Source: Aquarana catesbeiana
Taxonomy: Eukaryota > Chordata > Amphibia > Anura > Ranidae
Direction of reading: 5' to 3'
NCBI RefSeq assembly: GCF_042186555.1
Contig: NC_133324.1
Span: 73,398,189-73,462,188, forward strand
Length of the DNA: 64,000 nt
The first letter of the stretch is position 1. The number at the start of each line of letters is the position of its first letter. Below the pieces are notes generated by a model that saw only the letters and a program-made list of their open reading frames with translations, made no database searches and was not told the origin of the DNA. The translations under genes were made by a program, and so were the position numbers. This document shows, piece by piece, positions 32,082 to 42,449 of this stretch.

Positions 32082-32455
32082 AGCTGATCCCTGTACACTT
32101 CTGCTATAGTGTTTTGTATACCTCCATGATCCAGCTTTTTTTTATCAATAAAAGGCACTTATCAGACCGGTGTGCAGCTTCCAGATCTCTCCATTCTACT
32201 CTGCCTTACTTTGCATCAGCCAGCACCTGGGACTCTCCCTTTGAAGGATGTTGCTCATTTTTTCTTCCCGCTGATTTGAGCCTACCTGAGCGGTGGAACC
32301 CTCTCTGTCAATACTGTTTTGGAGTCAGGGTGGTCTCCTATTTTTGGCATTCTCTTTTCCCCCCTCTCCCCCACCCCTTTTCTTTTGGTCAGGAATTTTT
32401 TGAGTTTGAGACTGGTTTTCCCAGTGGAGCTGTTCGTCTCCTGAGTTACGGCATT

Positions 32456-33560
32456 TAAGGACATTCACCTTTTTCTCCTTCAACCACTGTGTGGTCATTT
32501 TTGCTGTGTGCTTTGGATCATTGTCATGTTGGAAGGTAAACCTTCTTCCCATTGACAACTTTCTGGCAGATGGCAGCAGATTTTCCTCAATAATTTTCCT
32601 CAATAAACAGAGAAACACCCCCATAACAGGATATTACCACCTCCATGCTTTACTATAGGAATGGTGTTATTTGGATGGTGAGCTGTATTGGATTTCCGCC
32701 AGACATATCGTTTGGTGTTGAGGCCAAATACTGTATATACTCGAGTATAAGCCAAGTTTTTCAGCACATTTTTTTGTGCTGAAAGTGCCCCCTCGGCTTA
32801 TACTCAAGTCAAGCACTTTTCTGCAGCAAAAAATTTAAATTTTCCAAAGCGAATTTGGGACCCCGTATCTCAGGGCCACGGTGCTAGGAACCCCAAATTT
32901 GGTGTGCAAACCCAGTGGAACTAGTACCACAACATAACCAAAGCTAGGGTTCCTAGCACCAAGTGGCCCCGAGATACGGGGCCCCAAATTTGGTTCGGAA
33001 AATGTCATTCTCTGCTGCAGAAAAGTGCTTGACATTTCCTGAACTGAATTTGGGGCCCCATATCTTGGGGCCACTTGGTGCTAGGAATGCCAGCTTTGGA
33101 TATGTTGTAGTGCTAGTGCCATTGGGTTTGCACACCAACTTTGGGGTGCCTAGCTCTAAGTGGCCCCAAGATACGGGGCCCCAAATCCGGTCGGTCAACT
33201 ATGTCCATCTGTAGCAATGTCATTTCGGGACCCTTTGGGTCCAGAGACCCCAAATTTTGGCTGCAGCTAGGGGGCATCTAGGAACCCTCAACTACCGAGT
33301 TTGAAGTTCGGGGGACCTATGATTGCAAATGGGCACAGTGAGGCTGCAAATGGGCACAGTTGACCCTCTTTTCCACTCACAGTATCTGCGCATGTCTCAC
33401 CCTAGGCTTATACTTGAGTCAATAAGTTTTCCCAGGTTTTTGTGGTAAAATTAGGTGCCTCGGCTTATATTCGGGTCGACTTATACTCAAGTATATGCGG
33501 TAATTCAATTTTAGTCTCATCTGACCATCTTAAAAAACACACCTTGAAGATTTTGAGGTC
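32456..33560 (-). mobile_element. Tc1-like fragment split by a MITE
   Basis: On the minus strand the piece 32456-32728 encodes the second catalytic region (FTFQHDNDPKHTAKMTTQWL) and preceding sequence, and the Tc1 sequence resumes at 33503 with the classic 'ttcaattttagtctcatctgacc', the complement of the WSDETKI region. The interruption is the element at 32731-33500. The transposase is far from complete and no terminal repeats remain. Confidence 0.8.
32731..33500. mobile_element. TA-flanked MITE nested in Tc1
   Basis: Ends CTGTATATACTCGAGTATAA and the complement of TTATACTCAAGTATATGCGG are inverted repeats, with TA at 32729-32730 and 33501-33502. Its TIRs continue as 'gcttatactcaagtc' blocks. 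The interior (32830-33260) carries the same quasi-palindromic ATCTCAGGGCCAC / CCCCAAATTTGG core as the element at 13790-14723. Non-coding, 770 bp. Confidence 0.8.
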
Positions 33561-33730
33561 ACATGGAAAAAGAAAAAGAAAGAAAGAAAAAGAAGTGCGC
33601 ACACACACTAAAACTATGAAATAAAATTTCAGCATTTTATAATACATGTGTGTGACCCGCAGAGACTGGCTTTATAACAATAAAATCCAATAGCTAGCTG
33701 CATCACATTTATGTTCTTAATCTTCTACAC

Positions 33731-33870
33731 CAGTGGTCTCCAAATTGCAGCCCAGGAGCCAGATGTGGCCCTTTTCTTGCCTTTATCCAGCACTTGTGGC
33801 ACCATTCCTCCCCACTGACACCATTGATGAGGCACTATTCCTTCCATTGAGGCTTATGGTAAAATACAGT
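33731..33870. mobile_element. hAT-type MITE fragment
   Basis: CAGTGGTCTCCAAATTGCAG followed by 'agatgtggccctt' resembles hAT MITE ends of the CAGGGGTCTCCAAACT type at 18198. The other end is missing; a poly-A run begins near 33895. Confidence 0.35.
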
Positions 33871-33891
33871 GACGTTTTTCTTAACAAATAA

Positions 33892-33926
<35 letters not shown>

Positions 33927-34276
33927 ACTGTGTGTTTTTTTGTTTTTTTTTTGATACAAGATAAACTAAAGCAACATTTAAAAAGTGTTCATGCACATCT
34001 GCAAAAACAAACAAAAAAGGCGAGTAAAAGGGATTTAAAGCATAAACACCGGGAAAAATGCAAAAAGGTCTCCAATGATCAGACCTGTGCTGATATAGCT
34101 ACCCAGCCCCTCCCCCCCTGCACAGCCATTCACTGGGAAGACCAGTGTACTGCTGTTTCCACTCTACCAGCTCCATATGCAGCTGAGGACAGAGGAAATG
34201 CGATCACTTCAAAAAAAAAAAAAGAATTATTATTAATAATACAATAATAATAAATATTATGGGGCAAAAGAAAAAA

Positions 34277-34797
34277 AAGGTAGTGGTGCACCAAAATTTC
34301 AGCCAGCGAAACATACCGGCCAAAAACTGTTTTCGGCATAGGGCCGAAAGAGAAAAAGTGCCGATAATGGAGCAAAAAAGGGGGTGGGGTCCCCCTGGGT
34401 GCCGCCTGTTGAAGGGGTGTCATCCTGGTGGCTCAGAATCCTCCCCTCTCTCCTCCTTCCTCTCACAGAGCTGCAATCTCCAGGTGTCACGGAGCTAGGT
34501 TTGAATTGTCCGGGCCGCACTAACAATGTCCCGCCTCCTGTGATAGACGACACACTGATCCAATGCCGGGACATTGAGTCAGTGTGACATGATCACAGGA
34601 GGCGGGACATTGTTACTGCGGCCCAGACAATTCAAACCTAGCTCCGTGAAACAGCAGATCGCCGCTCTGATCCAGACACTGGCAAGGCTGCATTCATCTC
34701 TTGTATCATTTCAGCAGTCTCGGACCATCTCCTGTATCATGTCTGCTAGAGGTGCACCAAATGGAAATTTTACCAATGCTATTAGCAGTGTGTTTAA
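34277..34797. mobile_element. hAT-like MITE with internal inverted repeat
   Basis: Begins TAGTGGTGCACCAAAATTTC and has a near-inverse GAGGTGCACCAAATGGAAAT-containing stretch near 34748, typical of a 'gtgcaccgaaa' MITE group. Inside, 34491-34543 and 34592-34645 are inverted repeats of about 50 bp (both containing ACAATGTCCCGCCTCCTGTGA or its complement). It abuts the tandem array. Confidence 0.5.
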
Positions 34798-35684
34798 GTC
34801 AGAGACCGAGGACACGATACAAGAGGTGGTCAGAGACCGAGGACACGATACAAGAGACGGTCAGAGACCGAGGACACGATACAAGAGACGGTCAGAGACC
34901 GAGGACACGATACAAGAGACGGTCAGAGACCGAGGACACGATACAAGAGACGGTCAGAGACCGAGGACACGATACAAGAGACGGTCAGAGACCGAGGACA
35001 CGATACAAGAGACGGTCAGAGACCGAGGACACGATACAAGAGACGGTCAGAGACCGAGGACACGATACAAGAGACGGTCAGAGACCGAGGACACGATACA
35101 AGAGACGGTCAGAGACCGAGGACACGATACAAGAGACGGTCAGAGACCGAGGACACGATACAAGAGACGGTCAGAGACCGAGGACACGATACAAGAGACG
35201 GTCAGAGACCGAGGACACGATACAAGAGACGGTCAGAGACCGAGGACACGATACAAGAGACGGTCAGAGACCGAGGACACGATACAAGAGACGGTCAGAG
35301 ACCGAGGACACGATACAAGAGACGGTCAGAGACCGAGGACACGATACAAGAGACGGTCAGAGACCGAGGACACGATACAAGAGACGGTCAGAGACCGAGG
35401 ACACGATACAAGAGACGGTCAGAGACCGAGGACACGATACAAGAGACGGTCAGAGACCGAGGACACGATACAAGAGACGGTCAGAGACCGAGGACACGAT
35501 ACAAGAGACGGTCAGAGACCGAGGACACGATACAAGAGACGGTCAGAGACCGAGGACACGATACAAGAGACGGTCAGAGACCGAGGACACGATACAAGAG
35601 ACGGTCAGAGACCGAGGACACGATACAAGACATGGTCAGAGACCGAGGACACAATACAAGACATGGTCAGAGACTGCAAACTGC
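34798..35684. repeat. 31-bp tandem array, 28 full copies
   Basis: Units of 31 bp beginning GTCAGAGACCGAGGACACGA start at 34798 and every 31 bases to 35635, with a partial 29th unit from 35666. Only the edge units differ (AGAGGTG in the first, AGACATG in the last two); the interior copies look identical. As 31 is not a multiple of three and the unit lacks stops on the plus strand, open frames of 335 and 395 codons arise with a 31-residue super-repeat. They are not genes. Confidence 0.97.
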
Positions 35685-35869
35685 AAAAAAAAAAAAAAGT
35701 ATTTATAATATTTTTTTATGTAAACATAAAATTTTTTGCCTGTTATTTATATTTAAACTGAATGGGTTGTTTTACAGGGTTAGGGTTCACATATACTTTA
35801 AGACTGCACACAGCAGGGCTGCAGCAGTGTAAATGTAGCTATAAACAGCTGTACAAAGCTAGGTTACAG

Positions 35870-36345
35870 TGGTTCTAAAGGCAGAAGTTTTTTTTTATTC
35901 TTGTATAAAAAAACCTTTGTGCAGCAGCTCCCCTCAGCCCCCCTAACCCTTACCTGAGCCCATCTCAATCCAGAAATGTGCACAAGAGCCACAAAGTACG
36001 GGGACCCTTCCTCCTCATTGGCTGAGACAGCAGCGGGTGCCATTGGCTCCCATTACTGTCATATAAAGCCAGTGAGCAAATGAGGAGAGAAGGGGCGGGG
36101 CTTAGCGATGGCTTCATGTCTGAATGGACACACAGAACCAGGGGCTCGGCTCGGGTGCACCCATAGCAAGCTGCTTGCTGTGGGGGCACTACGCAGCAGG
36201 GAGGGGTCAGGAGCGCCGGCGAGGGACCTGGGAAGAGGAGGATCGGAGTTGCTCTGTGCAAAACCTATGCACAGAGCAGGCAAGTATAACAGGTTTATTA
36301 TTTTTTTTGTTTAAAAACACAAGACTTTAATATCACTTTATGGTA
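35870..36345. mobile_element. MITE-like element
   Basis: The stretch from CAGTGGTTCTAAAGGCAGAA to GACTTTAATATCACTTTA resembles, in layout and in several blocks ('cattggctcccattactgtca', 'gaagaggaggatcgg', 'gcaaaac...tgcacagagcaggcaagtataac'), the TTAA-flanked element at 41719-42227. The flanks no longer show a clean TTAA. Non-coding. Confidence 0.5.
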
Positions 36346-37011
36346 AGAGTAGAGATTTTATTTATATAGATTTGTACATTTTGTGCCTCAGTTGCTGCCG
36401 CTGATTGCACATCAATGTTTACATCTTCCCTGAGAGTGAATCAGTCATGCGGTGGTGGCGCAGGCACAGAATGACTTTGGACTGAGAATGACTGAAGATT
36501 GGAGGTCGTTCTGCTCCTGCGCTGCCACTTGCACATTGCTGAGATCTACAGGTAAGCTCTGAATCTGCTAGGCAGCAGCCCATAGGGTCTGTTTTAGACA
36601 TGTGTGGGTCGTTTTGTACCGAATTGAAATGCGGACACATTTTTCATTATTCTGAAATTTTGATGTATCCGAATTACAATAGTAATGAATCAGAACAAAT
36701 CCAAATTTCAGGTGAAATTTGAATCAAATTCGAATACACGAAGGGAATAAAATAGAAGATAAAAGGAATAGAATAGAAAATAAAAAGGGAGAGGGAGAAG
36801 GAATAAAACTAAGGAGATGGGGAAGTGAAGGGAGAGGGGTGGGGGGAGAAGGAATATCAGGAAGATTGTCATAAGAATGTTTGATATATTTGTTTTTTTT
36901 TTTTTTTAAGAATTAGAGGTGCAGCTCATGGAAATTTTGGTGCCGAAACAGACAATGCAGGATACACTTGGCCAAAAAAAAAAAAAAAAAAAAAAAGACA
37001 GTTTAAAAAGG

Positions 37012-37084
<73 letters not shown>
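37012..37084. repeat. (TA)n microsatellite
   Basis: About 70 bp of TA repeats next to a poly-A run (36976-36996). Confidence 0.95.
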
Positions 37085-37090
<6 letters not shown>

Positions 37091-37180
37091 CATATATACA
37101 TACATACACAACTTTTTTTAAAATTATCATCAATTTAAATGAATATGAAAAACTATCGTCAGCTATTATTGGCACCTTAA

Positions 37181-37682
37181 AGTGGGGTTCCACCCAAAAA
37201 AACAAAAATACATGAAAAATCCTAAAAAACAAAACATTTGGATATTTTTTTTTTTTTTAAACTCACCTCTAAATGCCTGTTGCTAGGTGGTCCCTCGTAG
37301 TCTGCCCCTTCCAGTGCCTGGGCTGGTGACATCACTTCCCCCTCGGCACAGGAAGGGCTCAGCTCTGCTCCCTCCCTCCTGTCAATCATCTGGGACCCAT
37401 TACAGGTCCCACGTGACTGAGCGGCCAATCACGGCGCGCGGCGCCGCTCACGCATGGGCAGTGGGTGGCAGGCTGTGAAGCCACAGCCCGGCACCCACAG
37501 TTGCAATGCCGGCACCGCTGAACGGAGGGGGAGACGAGCGGGGCTTCGATCCCCCGCATCGCTGGACCCTGGGACAGGTAAGTGTCCAATTAAAAGTCAG
37601 CAGCTGCAGTATTTGTAGCTGCTGACTTTTAATTTTTTTTTTTTTTTTTTTTTTTACTGGACCCCCCGGGTGGAACTCCTCT
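37181..37682. mobile_element. TTAA-flanked MITE (T2/Kolobok-like)
   Basis: A 502-bp element with ends AGTGGGGTTCCACCC and GGGTGGAACTCCTCT, inverted repeats, flanked by TTAA at 37177-37180 and 37683-37686. TTAAAG-type junctions fit the T2/Kolobok MITEs of Xenopus. Interior matches 13255-13687. It contains a hairpin AGTCAGCAGCTGCAG / TAGCTGCTGACT and a T tract. Non-coding. Confidence 0.8.
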
Positions 37683-37791
37683 TTAAGCGCAAGAAAAGCT
37701 TTAAGAAAAACGTATCCCTTTAAAAATTCTATGGATGTCTTCACACTGGTCCGTTGCACTTCCGGTGCGGTATTAAAAATCTTGCTTGCTG

Positions 37792-38333
37792 TCGCTAGCG
37801 ACTACAGACAAGTTTTGTATCTCCTTTATTAAATAATAGAGTTGTTACTTGTTTAGACGTATTGGTCAGGGGCTCTGCCTGGCAACGTAGGCACCTCTAT
37901 GTCCGCACTGACCCAGTGGATGCCCAGGGGGCGCTCCCCTTAGGCGAAGGTTAGTTGGAGGCCTATGGCCCCCCTTCCGGGGAATCCGCCCGGTGGGCAT
38001 CCTAGGGCACTGAATAAAAAAGAGGCCCCTCCCTCCTGTACTAAAATGGAGGGCTGAGGGGGATAGGTCCGGCCAAGCTGATACGGCGGGGCCCCCTCTT
38101 AGGACTCAATATGACTGTTTAGCAATGTAATAAAGTTCGGAGATGATTTAATCCCTCTCCCCCCTTTCCCCTCCCGCCCTTACCCCTACGTATTACAATT
38201 TGTTATAAATCTTGTTTTTGTACCAACATATTGGTCTACACTGGAAAAATGCAATGTTCTGTGGTAAGAATGACCATAGATTATATGTATGTATGTTCTT
38301 TTTCTTATTATATAAAATAAAAATAAAGATTAC

Positions 38334-38355
<22 letters not shown>
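37792..38355 (+). mobile_element. 5'-truncated LINE insertion with poly-A tail
   Basis: A 564-bp insertion ending in 'aaaataaagattac' and a poly-A tail, flanked by a 17-bp target duplication (AAAAATCTTGCTTGCTG at 37775-37791 and 38356-38372). The sequence reads like an L1/Tx1-type 3' untranslated region. The target lies in a MITE-like sequence that resumes as TGCATTTTTTTT after the insertion. Plus orientation is shown by the tail. Confidence 0.8.
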
Positions 38356-38364
<9 letters not shown>

Positions 38365-38372
38365 GCTTGCTG

Positions 38373-38389
38373 CATTTTTTTTTTCTGAA

Positions 38390-38424
<35 letters not shown>

Positions 38425-39262
38425 AAACACATTGAAAACGCAGCAAGAACCCATCATTAACGCACCCGTTTCATTTTTGATGTGGTTTTTGAGTCACGTG
38501 ACCTATGAAAAAAATAAAAACACCATAAGCACAGTAAAATCGCGGTAAAATTGTGCGTTTTCGGTGCCATTATCAACAACTTTATCTCTTATCGGCCGAA
38601 TGCCAAAAACAACCATTTTCAGCTGAACTGTTTTGGCAGCTGAAGTTTCAGTGCATTTCTCTTCTAAAATTCGCATTTACAATAGAATAAATTTGAATAG
38701 AATAGAAAGAATAACAGTTTTCCAAAATTCGAATAGACTATAATAGAAAAAGAAAGAACAGAATAGAAAGTGAAAAAAAAAAAAAAAATTATAACAGAAG
38801 AAAAAAAAAAAAAAAACAAAAAACAAAAAAAAAAACCACAACACAGTAGAATAGAAAGGAAAGAAAGAATATACCCATCTTCCAAAATTCGAATTTCGAA
38901 CAGAATAAATTTGGATGGAATTCGATTCAAATTAAATTTTAAAAAATTCTAATCAATTGGAATAACTTAATTCAACTAAAAACAAATGTATGTAAACAGC
39001 AAATGGAAACAAATGTTTCGTTCTGCACCGTTTAGTCTGTTTATGATGTACGCATGTAAACATTAGTGCAAAGGTTTCTATGTGTACAGTGTAAAATAAA
39101 GTCCAAATCAGACCTGGAACACAAAATTTTCTTTTCTTTAAAGTTGCTGTGGAGCAAAATGGAGCAGTGTGAACGGCCCATAGAATACAATACTGCTGTG
39201 ATTTGATCGGTATACATTACGGATCTGAACGCAGCTTATTGTACACCCATATATGAGCCATT
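38373..39262. other. A-rich DNA with 'aatagaat' repeats; no gene
   Basis: Contains a poly-A of about 32 (38391-38422), and imperfect AATAGAATAGAAAG-like runs (38680-38920) that resemble 36735-36800. I infer both belong to one older repeat opened by later insertions. No coding. Confidence 0.45.
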
Positions 39263-39263
39263 A

Positions 39264-39604
39264 GGCTTCATTCACACAGGCATATATGCATTCTCTGCAC
39301 ACAACACAGGTTCTTGCTGGCAGAGCTAGCATAAGACCCTACATAAAGTTTGCACCTAAAATACTCACGTTTAGGGTTCATTCAGAGGAGAGCTGTGCGT
39401 CTTCTGTTCAGATCCGCTTTTTGCTGCATCCGCCTTTCACAGCGTCTGCGTTTGGATCTGTGCATCCGCATCCAGCACATCAAATTTTGATATGTGACTG
39501 TCCATGCAGCCGCTGCATCCACATCCATGGGCTGCCTGCATGCAGCTCCGAGGTGGATGCAGAAGTAACCAAAAGCGGCTCAGCGCCCATCTGAATGAGT
39601 CCTT
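39264..39604. mobile_element. MITE with AGGCTTCATTCACAC ends
   Basis: Left end TTAGGCTTCATTCACACAGG and right end CTGAATGAGTCCTTAG are imperfect inverted repeats. Internal GCATCCGC motifs recur. Related in style to the 'GGCT..TTCACAC' MITEs elsewhere in the window. Confidence 0.45.
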
Positions 39605-40148
39605 AGTCATGTACAATCCTATTTACTTGACACGTGTACATGCATAAATCCCACAGTACTTTTTTTCGCATGCCGCCAAACGAGAAGCACATTTCAGTTT
39701 GCACACGCAGCGGCGTATAGGGCTCCACCAATTGCTAAAGTGCTACGTTTAGATGCATACAAAACTATACACTCTACTTTTAAAAGCGGAATTTTAACCA
39801 GGCCACGCATTATGCAATTTTCATTCCTTTAACCACGGTTTGCGCAAAAGAAAAATTGCTAGATTTCCCCATTTCCACAGTCAGTGTTGATGAGGGAATC
39901 CGTCCTCCAGAGCTTTTGTATTCTGAGAGCGGGGAGCCTTCCCAGCCAGCAGAACACAATGATTAATGCTAGCGGCTATAGCTGCTGGCAGTGATCTAAA
40001 AATAAATAAAAATAAACTAAATAAAACACACACAGTACTGAATTTGATTGATGGATCAACTGCAGTGCAACCAGACTGCCCATAGATGGATTGAAATTCA
40101 GCTGGTCCCTGCTGAACTGTCCAAAATTTGGATCCATCTATGGCCGGC

Positions 40149-40181
<33 letters not shown>

Positions 40182-40194
40182 TAAAGCGGGATAC

Positions 40195-40625
40195 GGGCCA
40201 GCGAAATTTTTTTTTTTTTTAAGTCAGCAGCTACAAACACTGTAGCAGCTGACTTTAAATAAGTACTTACCTGTCTTGGGTGTCCGCGATGTTGGCTGCC
40301 CGAGGCCGACCCGTCCCTCGGCTTTCGGGTCCTGGCATCGCCATCCTAACTAAGGGAAAGTGCTGTGTGCTAGTTTCCTACTGCGCACACACGAGTGGCG
40401 CGGCGCTCTGAATGGCCCTGTGATTTTCTGGGAACACACACAGTTTCCAGAAGGCAACGGGGCTGCCCACCGAGAAACAGGACACGCCGCAAAATAGGAA
40501 GAGGCAGATTAGGAAGACTGCCTAGCAACAAGGGTTCAGGTAAGTTTAAAAAATTTTTTTCTTCAAATGCTTTTTTTAAATTTTTTTAGGATGCAATTTT
40601 TTTTTTTTTTCAGGGTGGCCCTTCA
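40195..40625. repeat. Relative of the 37-kb MITE
   Basis: Contains the hairpin AGTCAGCAGCTACA / TGTAGCAGCTGACTTTAAA, an 'acttacctgtc' block and GC-rich core, then 'ctgcctagcaacaagggttcag' comparable to the 'gcctgttgctaggggg' block of 13.3 and 37.3 kb in the other sense. Ends are not clear. Confidence 0.5.
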
Positions 40626-40770
40626 CTATAAGCCCTTACACTAAAATGTTTACTACCCTAAATGGCTCCTGCTGACAGAATGGAGCTTCAGAGGACAGCG
40701 CAGTCTGGTGAGGCTCATGTGGGAGCACGGGCACAGGAAGGTATAAGGATGTGCCCTCATCAGGCATTTT

Positions 40771-40795
40771 AAAAAAAAAAAAAAAAAAAAAAAAC

Positions 40796-40829
<34 letters not shown>

Positions 40830-40860
40830 ACAACCCACACACACACACACACACACACAC
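40771..40860. repeat. Poly-A plus (CA)n tract
   Basis: Two poly-A runs separated by 'ccaaaa', then about 11 CA dinucleotides to 40860. Confidence 0.93.
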
Positions 40861-41126
40861 CTTGTTCTAGAAGCCCCAAACAGTCCAACCCAAGTTTTGA
40901 TTTTTAAGTTGAGCACAGGAATAACCCTCAGGGTGCAAAAACATTGGTAGTGATTAGAGCTTGTTTACCCGCATTTTTCCACGCAAAAAAAATTTTAAAA
41001 ATCTGGCTCACAACTAGGGCACACAAAAAACGATTGTTTCACACCACAGCAAGTCTGTCTTTACCGCAAAGCAACAAACTTCAAAAAAGTTGGAAAAAAA
41101 ACACACACACACACACACCACTGCCA

Positions 41127-41632
41127 GAGCCGGTGTATCGTCACATATGGTGACCCATCACATTTGGCTACACGCTGGCGTGCGCATGCGCGACGCCGAC
41201 ATATGCATTCCAACACTTTTACGACAAAACAGCACACTAAAACCGTCAGATAGTGTGACGGAAGTGACGTTAAACTGCGCTTGCTCAGTTATTATGTGGC
41301 TTCACCCCTAAGTCCAGGTTCAAGCCCCACCATTCAAGTGGACATAGAGTTAGATTATAATTATGCTAAGCGAAGTGAGGCCGTGCCCGAAGCATGCCCG
41401 TGAGGGGCCCTGTTGCAAAGTGGTGCCTTACAATCAATTATACAGAAGAAGAGCTTGTCTGTAACGTCACTTCCATTAAATTATCTGACGGTTTCACTAC
41501 TCCGTATTGTCGTAAAAACTTTTGGAACGCATATCGGCAAGTTACGCATGCGCAGTGCGAAATGTCTCAGCGGATCGTCACTTCCGTAGCCAAATGTGAT
41601 GGGTCGCCATATGTGACAAAACACCAGCACAT
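41127..41632. mobile_element. MITE with about 180-bp inverted arms
   Basis: The segments 41127-41310 and 41440-41632 are reverse complements with scattered changes; shared blocks include GTCACATATGG, CCCATCACATTTGGCTAC, GCGCATGCG and CGTCAGATA. Only about 130 bp separates the arms. Non-coding foldback-type element; target duplication unresolved. Confidence 0.65.
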
Positions 41633-41718
41633 ACAGTTAGTACACCGTGGGGGAGATTTACTAAAACTGGTGCAGATATGCATGGTAGCCAGCTTCTAAA
41701 TTCGGCTTGTTCAATTAA

Positions 41719-42227
41719 AAGGGGTTGTAAACCCTCATGTTTTTTCACCTTAATGCATCCTATGCACTAAGGTGGAAAAACTTCTGGCAGTGACCGGCCC
41801 CCCAAACCCCCCTGTTTTACTTACCCAAGCCCTGTAATTCCCACGCCGGAAATGTGCTGTCCCTCTCTGCACGGGGTCCCAGCTCCTGATTGGATAAATT
41901 GATAGCAGCGCAGCTACTGGCTCCCGCTGCTGTCAATCAAATCCAATGACATGGCTGCCGGGGGGGGGGGGGGGGGGGGCCCGAGTCAGGCATTCGTGTC
42001 TATGGACGCCAAATGCTGGACTCGGGAGCGTGCCCGTAAGGTAATCCCCTGGGAGAGCGCTTCTACTAAGGGGTTATCTGATGTGATGAGGAGCCGCCGA
42101 AGGACCCCAGAGGAGGAGGATCGGGGCCACTCTGTGCAAAATGAACTGCACAGTGGAGGCAAGTATAACAATTTTTTTTATTATTATTATTATTTAAAAT
42201 AACAAACAACGAGCCTTTACAATCACT
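41719..42227. mobile_element. TTAA-flanked MITE (T2/Kolobok-like)
   Basis: Flanked by TTAA at 41715-41718 and 42228-42231; ends AAGGGGTTGTAAACCC and TTTACAATCACT are inverted repeats. TTAAAAGGGG at the junction fits the TTAAAGGRR-like signature of T2 MITEs. It holds a G run of about 19 (41960-41979). The open frame inside is without domain. Confidence 0.75.
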
Positions 42228-42449
42228 TTAAGCTTTGACCAAAAAAAAAAAAAAAAAAAAAAATTAAACTGTGTGACCAAGACCACAAAAAAGAATACAT
42301 CACTTCCGAAGTAGTATAGGATTTTTCCTAATCTTAGTGACCTACTGGTTTTTCGATACGAGACGAACTTGCAAAGAAAAAAAAAAAAAAAAAAAAAAAA
42401 AAACCACCAGGGTGATCATTTGTCCGATTTTCTCATCATTGTGTATTGA

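Larger units (their letters stand above)
31891..32308. mobile_element. Palindromic Penelope-like insertion with 15-bp target duplication
   Basis: A 418-bp insertion flanked by perfect direct repeats CAATACTGTTTTGGA (31876-31890 and 32309-32323). Its left 300 bp is a near-perfect palindrome: 31903-32047 and 32048-32192 are reverse complements at roughly nine of ten positions, meeting at AGCT. Each arm contains a hammerhead-like core. A duplication of this length points to reverse-transcription-based insertion, and an inverted partial terminal repeat at one end is a known feature of Penelope-like elements. Arms include AATAAA-like and 'ttttatcaata' tracts. No RT is present. The family assignment is inference. 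Confidence 0.6.
34075..35803 (+). mobile_element. T2-like MITE split by a repeat-laden insertion
   Basis: The two pieces 34075-34212 and 35698-35803 together match, in order, the minus strand of 52538-52800: 'cattcactgg', 'atgcagctgagaacagag', then 'tatttataat', 'aaactgaatgggttgtttta' and an end in ACTTTAA. Between them lies about 1.48 kb holding another MITE and the 31-bp array, so this copy was opened by a later insertion within its poly-A tract. Confidence 0.6.

Noticed and set aside
34798..35684. CRISPR-like array
   Set aside because: Repeats are contiguous with no unique spacers, and the surrounding genome is vertebrate-like.
34574..35761. 395-codon and 335-codon open frames
   Set aside because: They run through the 31-bp repeat array. 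A stop-free unit whose length is not a multiple of three opens all forward frames. No domain and no gene context.
41312..41340. tRNA B-box-like GGTTCAAGCCCC (possible SINE or tRNA)
   Set aside because: No matching A box at the right distance, no cloverleaf, and it falls in the loop of the foldback MITE at 41127-41632.
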